Shown: positions 32,601 through 45,731, counted from the first letter of the stretch. The stretch is DNA of 64,000 nt from Tetracentron sinense (GCA_015143295.1 CM026571.1:11164501-11228500); one strand, 5' to 3'. Made by a program: numbers and translations. The notes: a model not told the origin generated them from the letters alone.

Positions 32601-35600
32601 GGGGTATATCTATATCCAATCCGATTACATTTTTTGACTATCCGAATCCGGTCCGATATCCGTCGGATAGTGAAACATGGTATCTGAATTCGATTCCGAC
32701 TAAATAACTCGGAATATCTGGTTATCCGATTAGAGACTTGGAAAGGAGAAGAAAGAAAGGAGATGGGACCGTCTGAAACCAAGATTTGAAAGTAAAGACA
32801 CCAAGCATAAGTAGGTGCTGATCTGAAACCTAGATTTGAGTAGAAATAAATAAATAAGAAGTGAAGAGAACAAAAATGAAAACAAAAGTAAAGAAACAAA
32901 CAATTCATAGATCCAGATCTAGAACTAGAGGAGGATCGGATTGGAGGTAAGATTACCTGAGATTAAAGAGAATGGGGAGAAAAGTGAGCTGCTGCCATTG
33001 CCGGTGATGAGCTGCAGCCACCGGAGATGGGCTGCTGCTGTTGGTTGCAAGTTTGGAGCTGCAAATCTGGCGTGATCGAACAACTGGAGTGGTGATTGCT
33101 ACTTGGAGAAAAAGAAATTTTCTACTGCTGTTAAACCAGACAAGGTGAAAGGTGAGAGACCCTAAAAAAAAAAGGATGCTCTATGGCATGAGTTGGTGTT
33201 GGCGACAACAATGAAGCAGCGCCGGACGAAGCCAATTTGTTGAACTGTAAGCTTGAGAAGGAAGGACTTCTGGTGGCCTGGATGAGGAATGGAGGAGGGA
33301 GATAGGAAGGTCGGAAGTAGGCCAAGCCAAATGGGTAGAGTAGAGAGACGAATTTAACTCTTCTCTCGTGGTTTTGTTAGACAATGGTTTTAAAGGCACA
33401 CGGTTTTGCCTAAAGGTGGTTTTAAGGTATCATGGTTTTAACTTTTAACATTTAAAGGCTTCGTTTGGACCGTCGGATTAAGCATAAAACCATAAAAAAA
33501 AGGCTAACATCTCTGTATCTTGGCAGAGTAGATATTTAGCTGAGCGGATATAACAGTATCCGACTCCGATCCGATTATAAATGGATACTCTATTATGTTA
33601 TCCGAATCTGATCCACCGGATATCGTATTCGGATATTATCCGACTAAACGGAGTCGGATTCGGATATTTCGGATATCCGTTGACAGCCCTAATTATATTT
33701 ATGTGTGTTTCTATGCCTCAATTAAGTTTTACCTTTTTGTTCATTTATAAAATGAAAAACCAATGATGTCCAGTCATTACTAAATATCAAAAGGTAATAG
33801 AAGGAGCATATTTGGATTCCAAATTCAATCACAAAGAAGTTATGGGAAACCCTTATTGTAGGCCAGTGGCTCTAAAATCCTTCCCCACCTATTAGGGAAA
33901 TCCTCATGTGAAATGAATCTTCAAAAAGGTTTTAAAACCCTAGATGCATTAACATGGTAAATCAACTGTTAGTTTAAACGGGAAAAGACATAGAAAAGCG
34001 AAAAAATATTTTATTAAGCCTTGTGTTTTGAGAAACCCTATTTCGATTTATATATGAGGTGCACACTTCCAATAAAAGGCGAGTTGCAAGGCACGAGGCA
34101 TGTCTCATGCGTGCCTCAAATTTGAGGCTTGAGCCAAGCCGATATTTTGGGTCACAAAAACCTTTAATGAATGGGCTGGGCTCTTGCTGAAAATATCTAG
34201 CCCAACCCAGCCCATTGACACCACTATACTTGATGCTGTGGCTAAATTCATTTTCACTGTCATTACCTTTTCACCGTATACATACAAAGAGATCACTATA
34301 GTGTTAGAGTCACTGAAGAGGGGGTCATAAATTGTTGTAACTTGTCTCTACATGACTGAATTTTTTCATCTGAATTTGTATGCTCATTGGCAAGCTTTTA
34401 CCACTAAAGGATGTTCTGAAATTTCATCAATTATATCAGCAACTCTCTGAGGAGGATTGTTGTGCCTATCCTCCAATCAGACATTGATGTTCTACCTTAA
34501 TATATTAGCAACTCTCCGAAAAAGCTCATTCTCAAGCTACAATGGCTGCTGAGTGCTTCAAGCATCTCTTTTCTATCTTTGGAACATCTTGATACAATCC
34601 ATGTTTCGGATATTTCGCCGATTTCACCATGAATTGGTATTTAGTGCACAGAACAACTGCGGGGTGCACTGCACTTCAGGGTGATTTCAAGTCGCGGATA
34701 AATAAAATAGAAGAAAAGAAAGGGTCCACTATAATCAATTTAAACCGGTAGGAAACTACCCGTGCAGCTGTGTCGGCGCCAAACCTAGTACCCTTTCTCA
34801 TAATTTCTTTCTTTCCTTTAATTCTCTCTAAATTTTTTTTTTTGTTGGGGAACGATTGAATCCCTGAGATGACAAGAAAAAATATATAGAGAAGAGGGGG
34901 AAGCAGGGAAATTAGTTTGTTATCTTTTTAAATTCTTATTTTATATAATTTTTAATGTGAAAGAGAGGTAAATAATGGGCTTGCAGCTCACTGGATTGAC
35001 AGAAAGTCAACATGAGCCCAACTCAAAATAGGTGTATTTTATTGAAGTTCTTATTACAATAACAAAAAGTGAGGGAGGAGGGAGAGCAGTTGCACATTCC
35101 TAAATTTCAAGGGAAAGGCTATTGTGCACTTGTGTTAAGTTATTTTTTCAGTTAGGTGCTCATGCTTCTGCAAATTTAGGACTGGAGAGCCTTGGGGAAG
35201 ATGGGAGACAGAGATCGGTTGTTGCCTTCATCTTTGTGTAGAAAGATAGGAGAAGAAATAAAAGGATAAGTAATAGAGAGGAACTGTTTACACAATGGGA
35301 AAAAGAAGAAGAGAAAGAAACCAAAGGGAAAATGTAGAGCTGGAGAAAGAAGACTAATCAGGAAGAGAGTGATCAATCTTACCTTAAGTTTTCAATGAAA
35401 GATTGTGGACATGTTGCTGAAGAATGGATCAAAATGTTGTAGATGGTATCCTAAGTATCTCCTTTGATGCATATTAAATAATGGAATCAATCCAGGCTAT
35501 TGAGCATAATACTTTTCTTTTCACATGGACCAAAGTGAAAAATTATTGGTGCTTCTTGTGTAATGTACGTTTGATCATTTTAAAAAGTGTTGAGAGATAC

Positions 35601-38600
35601 GTTACAAGTTACAACATGGTCAGTCTCTATATGGTATAACTAGAGATTATGCTAAGATTAGCTAGTTGGCATAGTTATCCTTATAAGATTAGGTTAGATT
35701 CTTAAGATGCGAGTTTGATAGGGGGTGTGAAAATTAGTATTTAGTGAAATATGTTAAGTATCCATTAGGATATAATTAGTCCGTCATTAGTTGTGAAAAG
35801 GGAAAAAAAAACTTGCAGGAATTGAGGTTTGATTTAGTTTCTATTGTTGAGTTTCTTGTAATATATTTATACCCAATTGGTTTTTGGCTAATGTAATGAA
35901 TTTAGCTTCTTAGTTTTCTTTGAGTTAACAGTAAGTAATCCTCAAGCACATATAATCGTCAATACATCATTAAGAAAATAAAATGTGGAACATGATACTG
36001 TGTGACAATGAAGGTGTATTGTCTTTAGAGATCGACGAGTTTTGTCTAAATTACTTTTACTGCAAAGTTTTTTTGTTTGTTCGTACAAATACTTGCTATA
36101 TTGGCATCGTAATGGAACTCATTGGTCAATCTGTTTTGATCTCTATGATTCTCGTGTATGTTGGTCTTTTATATGGTTGACTGCATGTTTGAATGCACGG
36201 CCCCTTCCCCAACTCACACACACGCGTGCGCGCGCGCACACACACACACACACTTGAGAGTGATGTGGATAGGAGGAAGCAATCCTCTATTTGTTGGTTG
36301 ATTGGACATTGCTGTTTATTTTATGTTAATCTGTTCTTGGTAATGATGGTTCAAAATAATGCTAATGCACATCGGAAGGTATGCTTTGGCAGTTACGAGT
36401 TTCGACAATTATATGCAATTCTGTTCATGGAGCATAAACTTCACATTTTATAGATACACAATCACCAATGAAATAACAAACCTGATTGTTATTCTATGCA
36501 GTTCTACACTTTTCTTGAAACAAGTCTCGTCACCTTATCATTATTGCCACAATTTATAGCATTTTTTAGTGATGGAGAGATATCAGGAACACCAGGAACC
36601 CTTGCGACCACTTTTCTCGCATTTGGTAAGGTCTAAGGAGCCTGCTTTTTTTCGCTAGTTTCTTACCTGCATCCTTTTTTTTCAAAACAGTTGTTGCTCT
36701 TTCCATGCAGTGTTGAATTTAGCATTTGCATTGAGTGTTATGGGGTTTCTGATCATGCACATATCGTTGGTGGCGGGTAATACTACCACTATCGAGGTAA
36801 TGTTCTGTCCCTACTTTTATTTGATTCAAACATAAATAGTGATGGTTTTGCGGTCTCTGCTTCTTTTAGTTTCGCATAAAGTTAATTGATGGTTTGCTTT
36901 TCTTGTGATCAGGCATATGAGAAGAAGACCACTCCTAAATGGCGTTATGACATTGGTCGGAAAAAGAACTTTGAACAGGTTAGTCTGTTTTCCAACATAT
37001 TTTCAATTTCATTTTGTTTCTTCTCTGGGAAGTCCTGCATGATGTTCCACTAAACGATACACTGAAGCTTTTACTGTAAGGAAATTTTAAAAATAAAATA
37101 AAAAATCTACTGGAGATTGGTCAAGCTCATGAAAATCCAAATAGGAAAATGGTTGAGGAGTTGAACCATACTGATGTCGAGGATGATGCTATCACAGCTC
37201 ACACTTCCTGGACTAAGTCTAACAAATAACAAATTACTAATCTATCTTGATCCTCCCGACACTTTTCTTTACAGTTCACAGGGACTCTTACTGCTTCTGA
37301 ATAAATCACTAAAATAGGTGTATGTATTTGTCTTCACTGAATTGAGCCACATCATTATTTCATTATGCACCATCAAAACACCATGTTCGAATTTTCCTTG
37401 GTGCAGACAATGACCCATAGTTGAACCGTAGATTAATAGAATCCCGAGAATGAGGTTTATCATCAATAGTGAAAAACATTACTTTGCACACTACTTCGTC
37501 ACTAGGTCAATACCCAACTTGTCTGGTAGTGAAATAAAGCACTAAGCATGACATACAAAGTCATCACTATGTATCTGGCAACCAACTCTGAAAAGTTAGA
37601 TAAAAGTCTATCTTTGCGGATGAACCTGATATGACCAAATTAGCACTAATGTGACAAGAAGAAAAAACTGCCCTACTCGAGATGATATGACCAAACTCTC
37701 CTTGGTGCAGACAATGACCCTTAATCCATAAATTAATAGAATCTCAAGAAAGAGGTTTATCATCAATAGAGGAAAAACTACTTTGCACACCACTTCGTCA
37801 CTAGGTCCATGCCCAACTCATCTGGTAGTGAAATAAAGCACTAAACCTGACATACAAAGTCATCATTATGTATTTGGCAACCAACTCTGAAATGCTTGAT
37901 ATAAATCAATATCTATGTGGATGAACCTGATATGACCAAATTTGGACTAATGTGACATGAAGAAAACCTACACACCCAAGATGATGGGAGTAGCTGTCCT
38001 CCCTACTTCTGGTGTTTCACCATGTGGCACGCTATTGCCGTGGAATTCTTTTAAGCATCAAAGGAATTAATGACTGTAATTACGAGATCAGTTGCGTTCT
38101 TTTTGACTGCCCCATGAAAAAAACGGGAAATGGTCTACAGAAGCACGTTGATTGATTGTCAAACTAAGGGGCTGTTTGCAGGGAACAATTTATCATATCT
38201 GGAGAGGAGAAACAAGGTAAAGGTGTTTGGCAGCTCATTTTTAGGAACGAATTCCAGGATTAATTTGACTTCCGTCATATTTTCACGGAACAAAAAAAAG
38301 ACGCTTCTCAGAATTCATTCTGAGAAGCATGATTAAAAGAGGGACGAACAAAGGAGAAAAAAAATGATGCTGCCTTACTTCTCTCGTTCATTGTCTCCAA
38401 CTGAAACACATCCGAAGCTTCTTTCTCTTCCCAGCTAAAACCAGGTAGTCTATCTCTTCTTCTCCCCTCTCCCTCTCCTCCTCTCATTCTTCCCCTCTCA
38501 TTCTCTTTCTCCCTTCGGCCATGGGAAACAAAAAGCTGGTAGTAGCTTGACCCACCTTTATGAGGACCCTTTTGCATGTCACCCTTCTCTAGGGCTTCTG

Positions 38601-39631
38601 TGCTTGACCCACCTTCCATTCGATCCTTTTTTTTAAAGTCCTAATTCTCATGTCACCCTTTCTCTGCACAAATGACCCCCTAATCCCTCGCCCAAAAACA
38701 GACCCAATCAGAAATGAGAATGAGGTCGTTCTCTGAATACCCACCACCACCACCACAAATGGGTATTTAATTTTTCAAAGAAAATTTAGAAAAGAAAAAT
38801 AGAGAAAATGTGGCTCGTTTGTTTTTTTAGAGAAAGATCATACATAAGAAATCTCACCAAGTCTTCAAAATAGTTGTTGAAGGTAACTAATATAATGAAA
38901 CAAATGCCTGTCTAGAACTAATAGTTAGTTAATTTATTAAAATGTCCCCAAGTGCCCAGGATAATTATGTTTGTAATTCTTGTAAAATAATTGAATCATG
39001 AATGATAGGATAAATCTGTTTTTTTCTTTCATCCAAACATAATATTGTTATTTCTGTTCTTCATAATTGATTTTGGTTGACACTTTCCAAATGCGTTCTT
39101 TACACATAATTGATTTTAAGAATTAAAACTTTTAAGAATTAATTCCTTTTAAGAATGAGAGAATCGTTAGAATTGATGCCAAACGGCCCCTAGTCTGATT
39201 GAGTTGAGTTTTTTAGTTTATGAGATCCCTTGGCAGAAATCTCTCGAAATGGTCTGTCCTTATTCCCTGCACGTCTGTCTAACATTTGCATTACGAGGGA
39301 GGCTTCTGGCTGTGAACACCCCCACCCCCCTTTTCCGGAGTTTCTTTCACGTATTCAATAGTTATGCATATCGTATGTTGCAATGACTGATCATCTCAAA
39401 TCTATAGGCATAAACAAATATTGCACTGAGTGGGAAGATTCCACGTTAGACTGTGATAGCAGATTAATGGTTTTATGTTTTTGGATATTGGTGTTTGACT
39501 ACCAGGTGTTTGGGACAGACAAGAGATACTGGTTAATACCTGCATACTCGGAAGAGGATCTAAGACGGATGCCAGCACTTCAGGGTCTTGAATATCCGTC
39601 GAAGCCCGATTTGGATGCACAGGAATTCTAA
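27695..39631 (+). CDS. PAT14: DHHC-type protein S-acyltransferase (PAT14-like)
   Basis: Exons: 27695-27904, 28309-28555, 28637-28728, 36502-36625, 36711-36796, 36913-36978, 39506-39631. All introns are GT-AG with matching phases, giving 316 residues. The enzyme attaches palmitate to cysteines of membrane-associated proteins. Two membrane segments lie near residues 24-44 and 57-82, followed by a TDPGG motif. The Cys-rich DHHC domain spans about residues 136-180 ([20 protein letters not shown] at 161-164), then two more membrane segments (about 178-205 and 225-248). The NTTTIE (TTxE) motif and a conserved tail ([15 protein letters not shown]) follow. The start [16 protein letters not shown] and the overall order fit Arabidopsis PAT14 more closely than PAT13. 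Intron 3 (7.8 kb) and intron 6 (2.5 kb) are filled with transposons, but no exon is damaged. Confidence 0.93.
29572..29622. repeat. (CT)n microsatellite
   Basis: About 25 CT dinucleotides followed by CTAT tetranucleotides, in intron 3 of the S-acyltransferase gene. Confidence 0.95.
30102..31023. mobile_element. non-autonomous DNA transposon, TTCGG-rich
   Basis: GCATGCAG is duplicated at 30094-30101 and 31024-31031. The ends match in inverse order: TTAACAAAGTTCGG near the left end and GAACTTTGTTACTAG at the right. Both subterminal regions repeat variants of TTCGGGAATTATTCG. An 8-bp duplication suggests a hAT-like element, but the termini are not the canonical CA...TG. About 920 bp, non-coding, in intron 3. 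Confidence 0.65.
32568..33691. mobile_element. MULE-like non-autonomous element (AGGGCTGTCAAC termini)
   Basis: It starts AGGGCTGTCAACAGAGC and ends GATATCCGTTGACAGCCCTA. The flanks ATTATATAT (32559-32567) and ATTATATTT (33692-33700) match at eight of nine bases, like a 9-bp Mutator-type duplication. Both terminal 100-150 bp are full of ATCCGA/TCGGAT repeats. The centre (about 32990-33290) is more GC-rich and could be captured host sequence. No transposase. It lies in intron 3. Confidence 0.75.
36220..36254. repeat. alternating purine-pyrimidine microsatellite (CA/GC)n
   Basis: ACACACGCGTGCGCGCGCGC followed by (AC)n in intron 3. Strict alternation of this kind can adopt Z-DNA. Confidence 0.9.
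37396..37995. repeat. 304-bp tandem duplication in intron 6
   Basis: Two adjacent diverged units (37396-37699, 37700-about 37995). Both begin CCTTGGTGCAGACAATGACC and run in the same order through GAGGTTTATCATCAATAG, CGTCACTAGGTC and GGATGAACCTGATATGACC. The units differ by scattered substitutions and short indels. No coding potential is seen. Confidence 0.85.
38168..39190. mobile_element. about 1.0-kb Harbinger/hAT-like non-autonomous element in intron 6
   Basis: It starts GGGGCTGTTTGCAGGG and ends ATGCCAAACGGCCCC, inverted termini typical of common plant DNA transposons. Flanks TAA and TAG are compatible with an imperfect 3-bp duplication. The centre (38370-38620) is strongly pyrimidine-rich (CTCCCCTCTCCCTCTCCTCC). 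That looks like a gene leader and may be captured. No transposase. Confidence 0.6.
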
Positions 39632-41222
39632 CATCATTCAGTTTCACACGTCATGACACTCCAGTTCATTTATCACGTAACATCAGAAATGCAGCTCTCT
39701 CCTGTCCCAATCCAACAGATTCACGAATTCTTCCATCAGACATGACTACAAGCAGCATCAATTCAAGGATGACGAGCCTAAGAGAATTTGTGAGCACATA
39801 TTTGTGTGTGAGGAGCAGCTAAAGCAGTGAGGAACATTGAAATTGTAAAATGGTTTGTACTATTTCATGTGCTAGTTGTTTTGATTTATCATACAGCTTT
39901 GTTATATGGTTGATTGAAATTAACTTCGGTGACCTGCCGACATGATAAAGATAAATTAGTTTTAGCAAGTATATGTTGTTTATGCAAACAATTTTATACT
40001 TGCTCCGAAAATCAAGTGCACACACCCAGTGTAACAAATTTCATTCTTGGGTTTTTATTAGCTGGAGTTTTTTTGGGGAGATTTTTCCATATGGATTTTT
40101 TTGAGTATTTTTAGCCTAAATCTTAGCAATGATTAAAATAATAAAAGATACTAATAAATATCATTAATTTATAAATCAATCAAACCACCAATATTGGGTA
40201 TTTTTTGTGATATTTTTAAAATATTAGTTAAATTTTATGATATTTAATGATAAAAAGAGAATCGTATTTCTCGTGAGACTTTAAAATACTACAATAAAAA
40301 CGAAGTTATAAACTTTATATGTTTTTTTCGGTATTTCTCGTGAGATCCCGATTTTGCCCAACCTCCCGATATCAATATATGATGCAAATATTCGAAATGT
40401 CGATTTTGGATGAGATATCTGACGAAATTTCGAAAAATTGAAATCTTGTTATCTCGGTTATATAATGAGAGCAGGGTTAAAAAATTGGTTGATTTTTTTC
40501 TAATATTCCTAATGAGTCCTAGTTTTATGTTATCTTATTGTGAAGGTAGTTAATAAGGTGGATTTTTTTTTATATTTTTCCTATTTTATCCATAACTCTA
40601 TATAAAAAAAATTAAGATATTATGTTATTTTATTTTATATGAGAAAAGTTAGTAAGGGTAATGAAGTAATATCAATTACAACTAACAATTATCCCTCTAT
40701 AGCTCAACGATTCCCTCAAATCTTTAGCCTTATATTCTCTCATTCTCCCTCCTTGGTCTCTTTCAACGAAGAGGCACACCCTCTCTACTTGGTAACTATT
40801 TTCCAAGAGAAAAAGTAGGGTTTTTTGGTTCTCAAAATGTCCCTTTCTATACTAACATGTCCCTCACAAATTAGTTTTTAATCTAAAAAGTTCCTCGAGT
40901 TTCTATACCCAAAATATTTTTAATTTTTTTTTTCAAAATGTTCTTACTAAGATCCTCTTTCAGTCTCTTTCCTTTTCTCCTCTCTCCCACCCACTAGTAT
41001 ATATAATAAAATATTAATAAATAGAAAATCCAAAATCTCACTGAGATAACCGAAATTTAGGTTCGGGTTGAAGGACCGAAATCGCCTAGATTATCGGGAT
41101 TTCAAACCTTGATGCACACCTAATCTGACCGCTAAACACATGAGTCAACATACCTTTATCAGGCTAAACAAATGACAAGAGGGCATCCTTCTGCCTTCAT
41201 ACCAGGGAAGATGGTTTGTAAC
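39632..41222. other. 3' flank and AT-rich repeat zone after the S-acyltransferase gene
   Basis: 39632 to about 39900 is probably 3' UTR. Beyond that I see AT-rich sequence in which ATTTCG/CGAAAT phrases recur in opposite orientations (TCCCGATTTTGCCC at about 40345 and GACCGAAATCGCC at about 41075). That is probably an old foldback element. A similar phrase occurs in intron 3 near 34600. No gene. Confidence 0.4.
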
Positions 41223-41340
41223 TAGGGGTGTCAATGGGCCAGACTTGGGCCTGAACTTTTGTGATTTTTTAATAGGCCTGTCCTGGGCCCAACATGTTTA
41301 AGGAGGGTTTTGGGGCCCAAATTTGGCCTGTTGACCTCTA
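41223..41340. mobile_element. 118-bp MULE-type MITE
   Basis: TAGGGGTGTCAATGGGCC at the left, GGCCTGTTGACCTCTA at the right, with inner arms CTTGGGCC / GGGCCCAAATTTGG. Flanks TTTGTAAC (41215-41222) and TATGTAAC (41342-41349) look like a degenerate target duplication. Confidence 0.65.
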
Positions 41341-41728
41341 ATATGTAACAGGTTGCAGTCTGGGAGACTCAAATCCCAAACACAACCGTGTTTCCAAGCT
41401 CCATAGCCCAGTTAAGGGTCAGAAAATGAAGCAGTATGCATGATGAATCAGTAAAGTTGAGAGGGGCCGAACTCCTTATCCCCTGCAACCAAACACTTCA
41501 CTTGGGTTAGGCACGACAAATGTTAAAAATTTTCAATTCCCTGCTCTGATATGTCAGAAGTAAGCCTACATCCAAACAACCCTTAATGGTGATCCAAATC
41601 GTGGACTCAGTAAACAACTCGACAAAAGCAGGGCAAAAGCGTAATTTTATCTACAAACATGGCGAGACTGCTCAGGGGAGAGTCGGTGTGGTTGGCCCCA
41701 ACCAAAAAGAGCCGATTATTCTGACTAC

Positions 41729-42423
41729 AGTTGACTCTCTTGTAATTAATAACCTTGGTCGAAAAAAATTATATTGATTATAAGAGAATATTATATATAA
41801 AAATCACTATATTAGTCCATCAAAAAAAAAAAATTTCATAATCTTTTTGAATGTATTATATTTTTCTTATAAGCTTCACGTAGATACAAATGTATAAGGT
41901 TAATATATGGTAATTTAAGTTTGGTAAAGTTTATTACCAAAAAAAAAAAATTGTTAAATTTTACCCATTTTTCAAAGAGAAGAAAAATAATCATTTATTT
42001 TGGTAAGAGAAAAATTCATTTTGAATTATGTCGTGGGATTATCCCTTTTAACTTTTGTTAATTATTTTGAAATCCTCATGAAATGATTTTTTAGTTTTTT
42101 CTTTCTAAAATATGTAGAACTTTATACTATATATATGATAATTTATTTTACATAAGCAGAATATCTAAAATAATTTTATCCATTTCTCTTCCTAATACCT
42201 AAACCATTATAAAGTGTTTATAAGATTCATACAACTATGTATTAATATAGTATAAAAACTTCTCTTATGATTAATAATATATTACAAATTTCTTAAAAAA
42301 TTATTAAATAACAAGCATAAGAGATTATTAATTATACATTATGAAACCAAGTTGGTTCCTTGTAAATTTATTAATTATTAGAGATTATTAAGTTATAAAA
42401 TATTAATTATAAGAGGGTCTACT
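41729..42423. mobile_element. AT-rich TIR element
   Basis: AGTTGACTCTCTTGTAATTA at the left and TAATTATAAGAGGGTCTACT at the right are inverted relatives. The interior (about 700 bp) is very AT-rich with repeated ATTAATTAT phrases and no ORF. It ends about 170 bp upstream of the MLF-like promoter. Confidence 0.5.
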
Positions 42424-42591
42424 ATATATACAATCAGCAGAAATGAACAGCGGATTTCGGCTGGACTTACGCTCCATTGAATCCTTTTGGGTGAAGCCCA
42501 TTTAGTTACGGCCCAGGCCCATGGGTTTTCCCCGAATGAGAAGGAACCGAATGACAATGGTGAAGCTTTCGGTGAAATTAACCAGGAAATG

Positions 42592-42643
42592 ACACGTGTA
42601 ATAGAATTCTCCAGAGAATCCCTGTCCTGTGTCTCTATATATT
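42592..42643 (+). promoter_or_regulatory. MLF-like gene promoter: G-box and TATA box
   Basis: ACACGTGT (42592-42599), a G-box-type palindrome, is followed 35 bp later by TATATATT (42636-42643). The 5' leader appears to contain an intron: donor AAG|GTAAGT at 42709/42710, acceptor TTTTCAG ending 43454. Confidence 0.6.
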
Positions 42644-43476
42644 GCTTAGGCTCTCGCGACGAGTGGGATATTTCTCCTCTCGATAGCTTCATCGATTACC
42701 TTTTGTAAGGTAAGTTAGCTTTTCTGTTTGATTTTCACGAATCTAGGGTTTGAAATTTGAATGCTTCCTTTGTTCTCTGTGTTTTGATAATATAATGCTT
42801 TGCTTTGATCACGAGACATTTGTGAATAAAGGTGTTTGTTTGCACTTTGCTTGAGCAATTAAAGTTTCAGATAACGATCTTGTTCTTGAACAGTCGGTGG
42901 TGTATTATTTGTTTTTTGAGATTTACAAATTTATTTATTAGTTATTAATTTCAATTGATTGGAAAAAAAAATCTTCATTTTCAAGAATCCAATTGGGTTT
43001 CTCGAATCACTGTTGGTTTTTGTGAATAAATCATAAATTTCCGGTGTTTTGATTGGACTATATAGGCTGGATTGTAAAGGTATAAGTTTCTTGTTTTGCT
43101 TGAATAATTTAGGTCGTGGAAAGGAATCGTTGTACTTGAACAGTTGGTGGTTGCGTGTTTTCCATTAAGATTTAGCAATCAGATTTATCATAGATAGAAA
43201 TCCCCATTTACGAGGGTTTTTGTGTTTTCTACTCTTTTCTTGTATAGCTATTGGTTTCTGTGATTTGCATCAGTTTTTCTTCTGTAGCATTTTATCTGTT
43301 GTGATAGAGATTTTGATCGATTGTAACTATTGGAGGCGTTGTTGTTTTTGTTATTAAATTTTTTTATTTTTTTATTTTTTGAAGTTTTTGTAGTTAGGGT
43401 TCTTAGAGCTTTAGAGGTTGCAATGTGTGATCCAGATCGTTTTCGTATTTTCAGGAATTAGCGTTTAGAAAAAAAA

Positions 43477-45731
43477 ATGCAGAGGGGCAGAGGAGGTAGA
43501 GACGATTTCTCTGATTTTGGTGACCCATTCGCTAGTTTTGGAGGCTTTGGCGGTGGCCGGAGTCTAGCGTCTAGTTTTTTCGGGGGAAGGGATCCTTTCG
43601 ATGATCCTTTCTTTACTCGTCCATTTGGGTCCAGCATGTTTGGGTCAAGCATGTTTGGCCCAAGCATGTTCGGTCCTAGTGGGAGTCCTTTTGGAGATAT
43701 GCCTGCCTCTGGATTTCTTGAGCATCAAGCTCCACAACCCAATCAATCAAGAGGACCAGTTATTGAAGAGCTAAACTCTGATGACGAAGGAGAAGAAGGT
43801 AGAGGCACTAAGGATAAGAAAGACCACCCTAGAAAGCATTCTAGATCCAGCAGAGAACCATATATTGAGCATCCCGATGACGAAACCAAAGGTAAAGTGC
43901 TTTCTGCAATTCGATTACTGTTATACGATTTGGTATTTTATTTTATAATCGCCCACAAATGCAGAATTATATTTGTTTTTGATCTGCCAGATAAAAAGAA
44001 CAAGCATATGCAGTATACGAATGGCAATAACAGGCCTCAGAGGACACAGCCCCAGGCCAGTAATTTCAGCTTTCAGAGCTCCACTGTTACTTATGGTGGT
44101 ACCAATGGAACATATTATACTTCATCTACTACTAGAAGGTCAGGAAGCGATGGGGTAAGTGACTTGATGGGTTGCGAAATTAAAATTATTCTATGTTTGT
44201 TCCTGTGATAATGGTTTGTGGATCAGGTGATGGTTGAAGAGAACAAAGAAGCTGATGCAACTACAGGTCAAGCAAAACACAGGATTGCTAGGGGAATTAA
44301 TGATAAGGTATATCTGTGAACTGGTCTTCTTTTATTCCGGATTTTGTCTTGGTCTTTTTTACTTTTGGTTAAGTTGTTCATAACTCATATACATATTCTT
44401 TTCTTGAATTCCTCATATTGGTTGAGTGTGGTAGAGCATTGGAACTGAAAATTGATGGTTTAAACTTTTAATTAGTCTTTATTTATTTGATGTGGGCATT
44501 GGAGTTTGTGTTCAGGCTTCAGAATGTGATCGTTGTATCTCTTCTGTAGGGCCATTCGGTTACAAGGAAGCTTAATTCAGATGGTAGGGTGGACACAATG
44601 CAGACCTTACACAATCTAAATGAAGGTATGTGGAATAAACAGCCTTAGAGTTGCTATATTATTTTGTACATGGGTTGATCAATGTACTTATTGATATTTG
44701 GTATTTCTCAGATGAGCTTGTTGGTTTTGAGGAAGCTTGGAAGGGAAAAGCGAAGAAGCATTTACCTGGATGGAATGAGGGGTTTAATGTGCATGGGAAT
44801 ATTGGTAAGCATTGTGTTGGCTACTCAACAGGATGATGTGCTATCTTAGTCAAATTTGATGGGTCTTTCTTGCATACTGACCACACGCATATATATGGGG
44901 AATATTATTGTTCACCAAGACTAGTGAACTCGGTGACGCTTACTAGCCTTTTTTACCCATATGTATTGAAAATCATTCTATTAAATATAGTGGTATTTTG
45001 GTAATTTTTTTAATGATTGATCCCTACGAAAAGACTAAATTACCTAAACTTTAGTGAGTTTGATATCTAGAACTATGGTAAGCATGTCTTGGTGAAGGTT
45101 ACCAAATTCATTAGTGAACGATTAATAACACATATATATTTATATATACACACACACATCAAGATATCGGGCAAGTTTGGTGCACCTTTACTGTATGTGC
45201 TATTACAAGGGAGATGATGCTTATAATTAATTTTGTTACTTTTCCATTTTTGTCTAAATTTAATTATCAATTATGAAGTGTTATATATCTACACACACTT
45301 CAAAAGAATAGAAGCTACATAGTAAAGAAAGAAATGATATATATTACAATCTAAAACATGTATATATGCATGCCATAAATTTCTAGATCAACTTTGTTGC
45401 ATTGCATCCATGTTATGCTGTGCTATCCTGTGTTTTCCTTTTGCAGTGTGCATTTATATAACTCAAGTATTTATTTATTGTCCTACACTTCTGAAGAAGT
45501 GGGTGGTTATACATCTGTTATTCATAAAACAGCTGCTGATCTATTTCCCTTTTTGCCACTGTAGGGGCTAGCAGCAGGGGGCAGAATGGGCAGCCAAGAA
45601 GGGAAGGATGGGCTCTTCCTTCTTTCACGGAGCACTTGAGGAACCGTGGGGCGATGGGATCAGATAATGATGCGAGGCCTAGTTCTTCCAGCGGAAAAGC
45701 TAAGGCAGTTACCACCATTAATATAGATTAA
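43477..45731 (+). CDS. myeloid leukemia factor (MLF)-like protein
   Basis: Coding exons: 43477-43891, 43991-44154, 44227-44307, 44550-44625, 44712-44804, 45565-45731, all GT-AG, giving 331 residues. The N-terminus is Gly/Phe/Asp-rich (FGDPFASFGGFGGG) with short repeats FGSSMFGSSMFGPSMFGPS. An acidic segment (NSDDEGEEG) follows. The MLF1-interacting domain lies at about residues 155-275: SFQSSTVTYGGTNGTYY, ARGINDKGHSVTRKL, and LHNLNEDELVGFEEAWKGK. Animal MLF proteins act as nuclear-cytoplasmic adaptors. The plant role is poorly known and I infer none. A 5'-UTR intron (42710-43454) is likely. A 56-bp tandem duplication crosses the stop codon (see 45680-45791). Confidence 0.9.

Noticed and set aside
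36193..36260. Coding potential in the [12 protein letters not shown] frame
   Set aside because: It is a translation of the CA/GC microsatellite in an intron.
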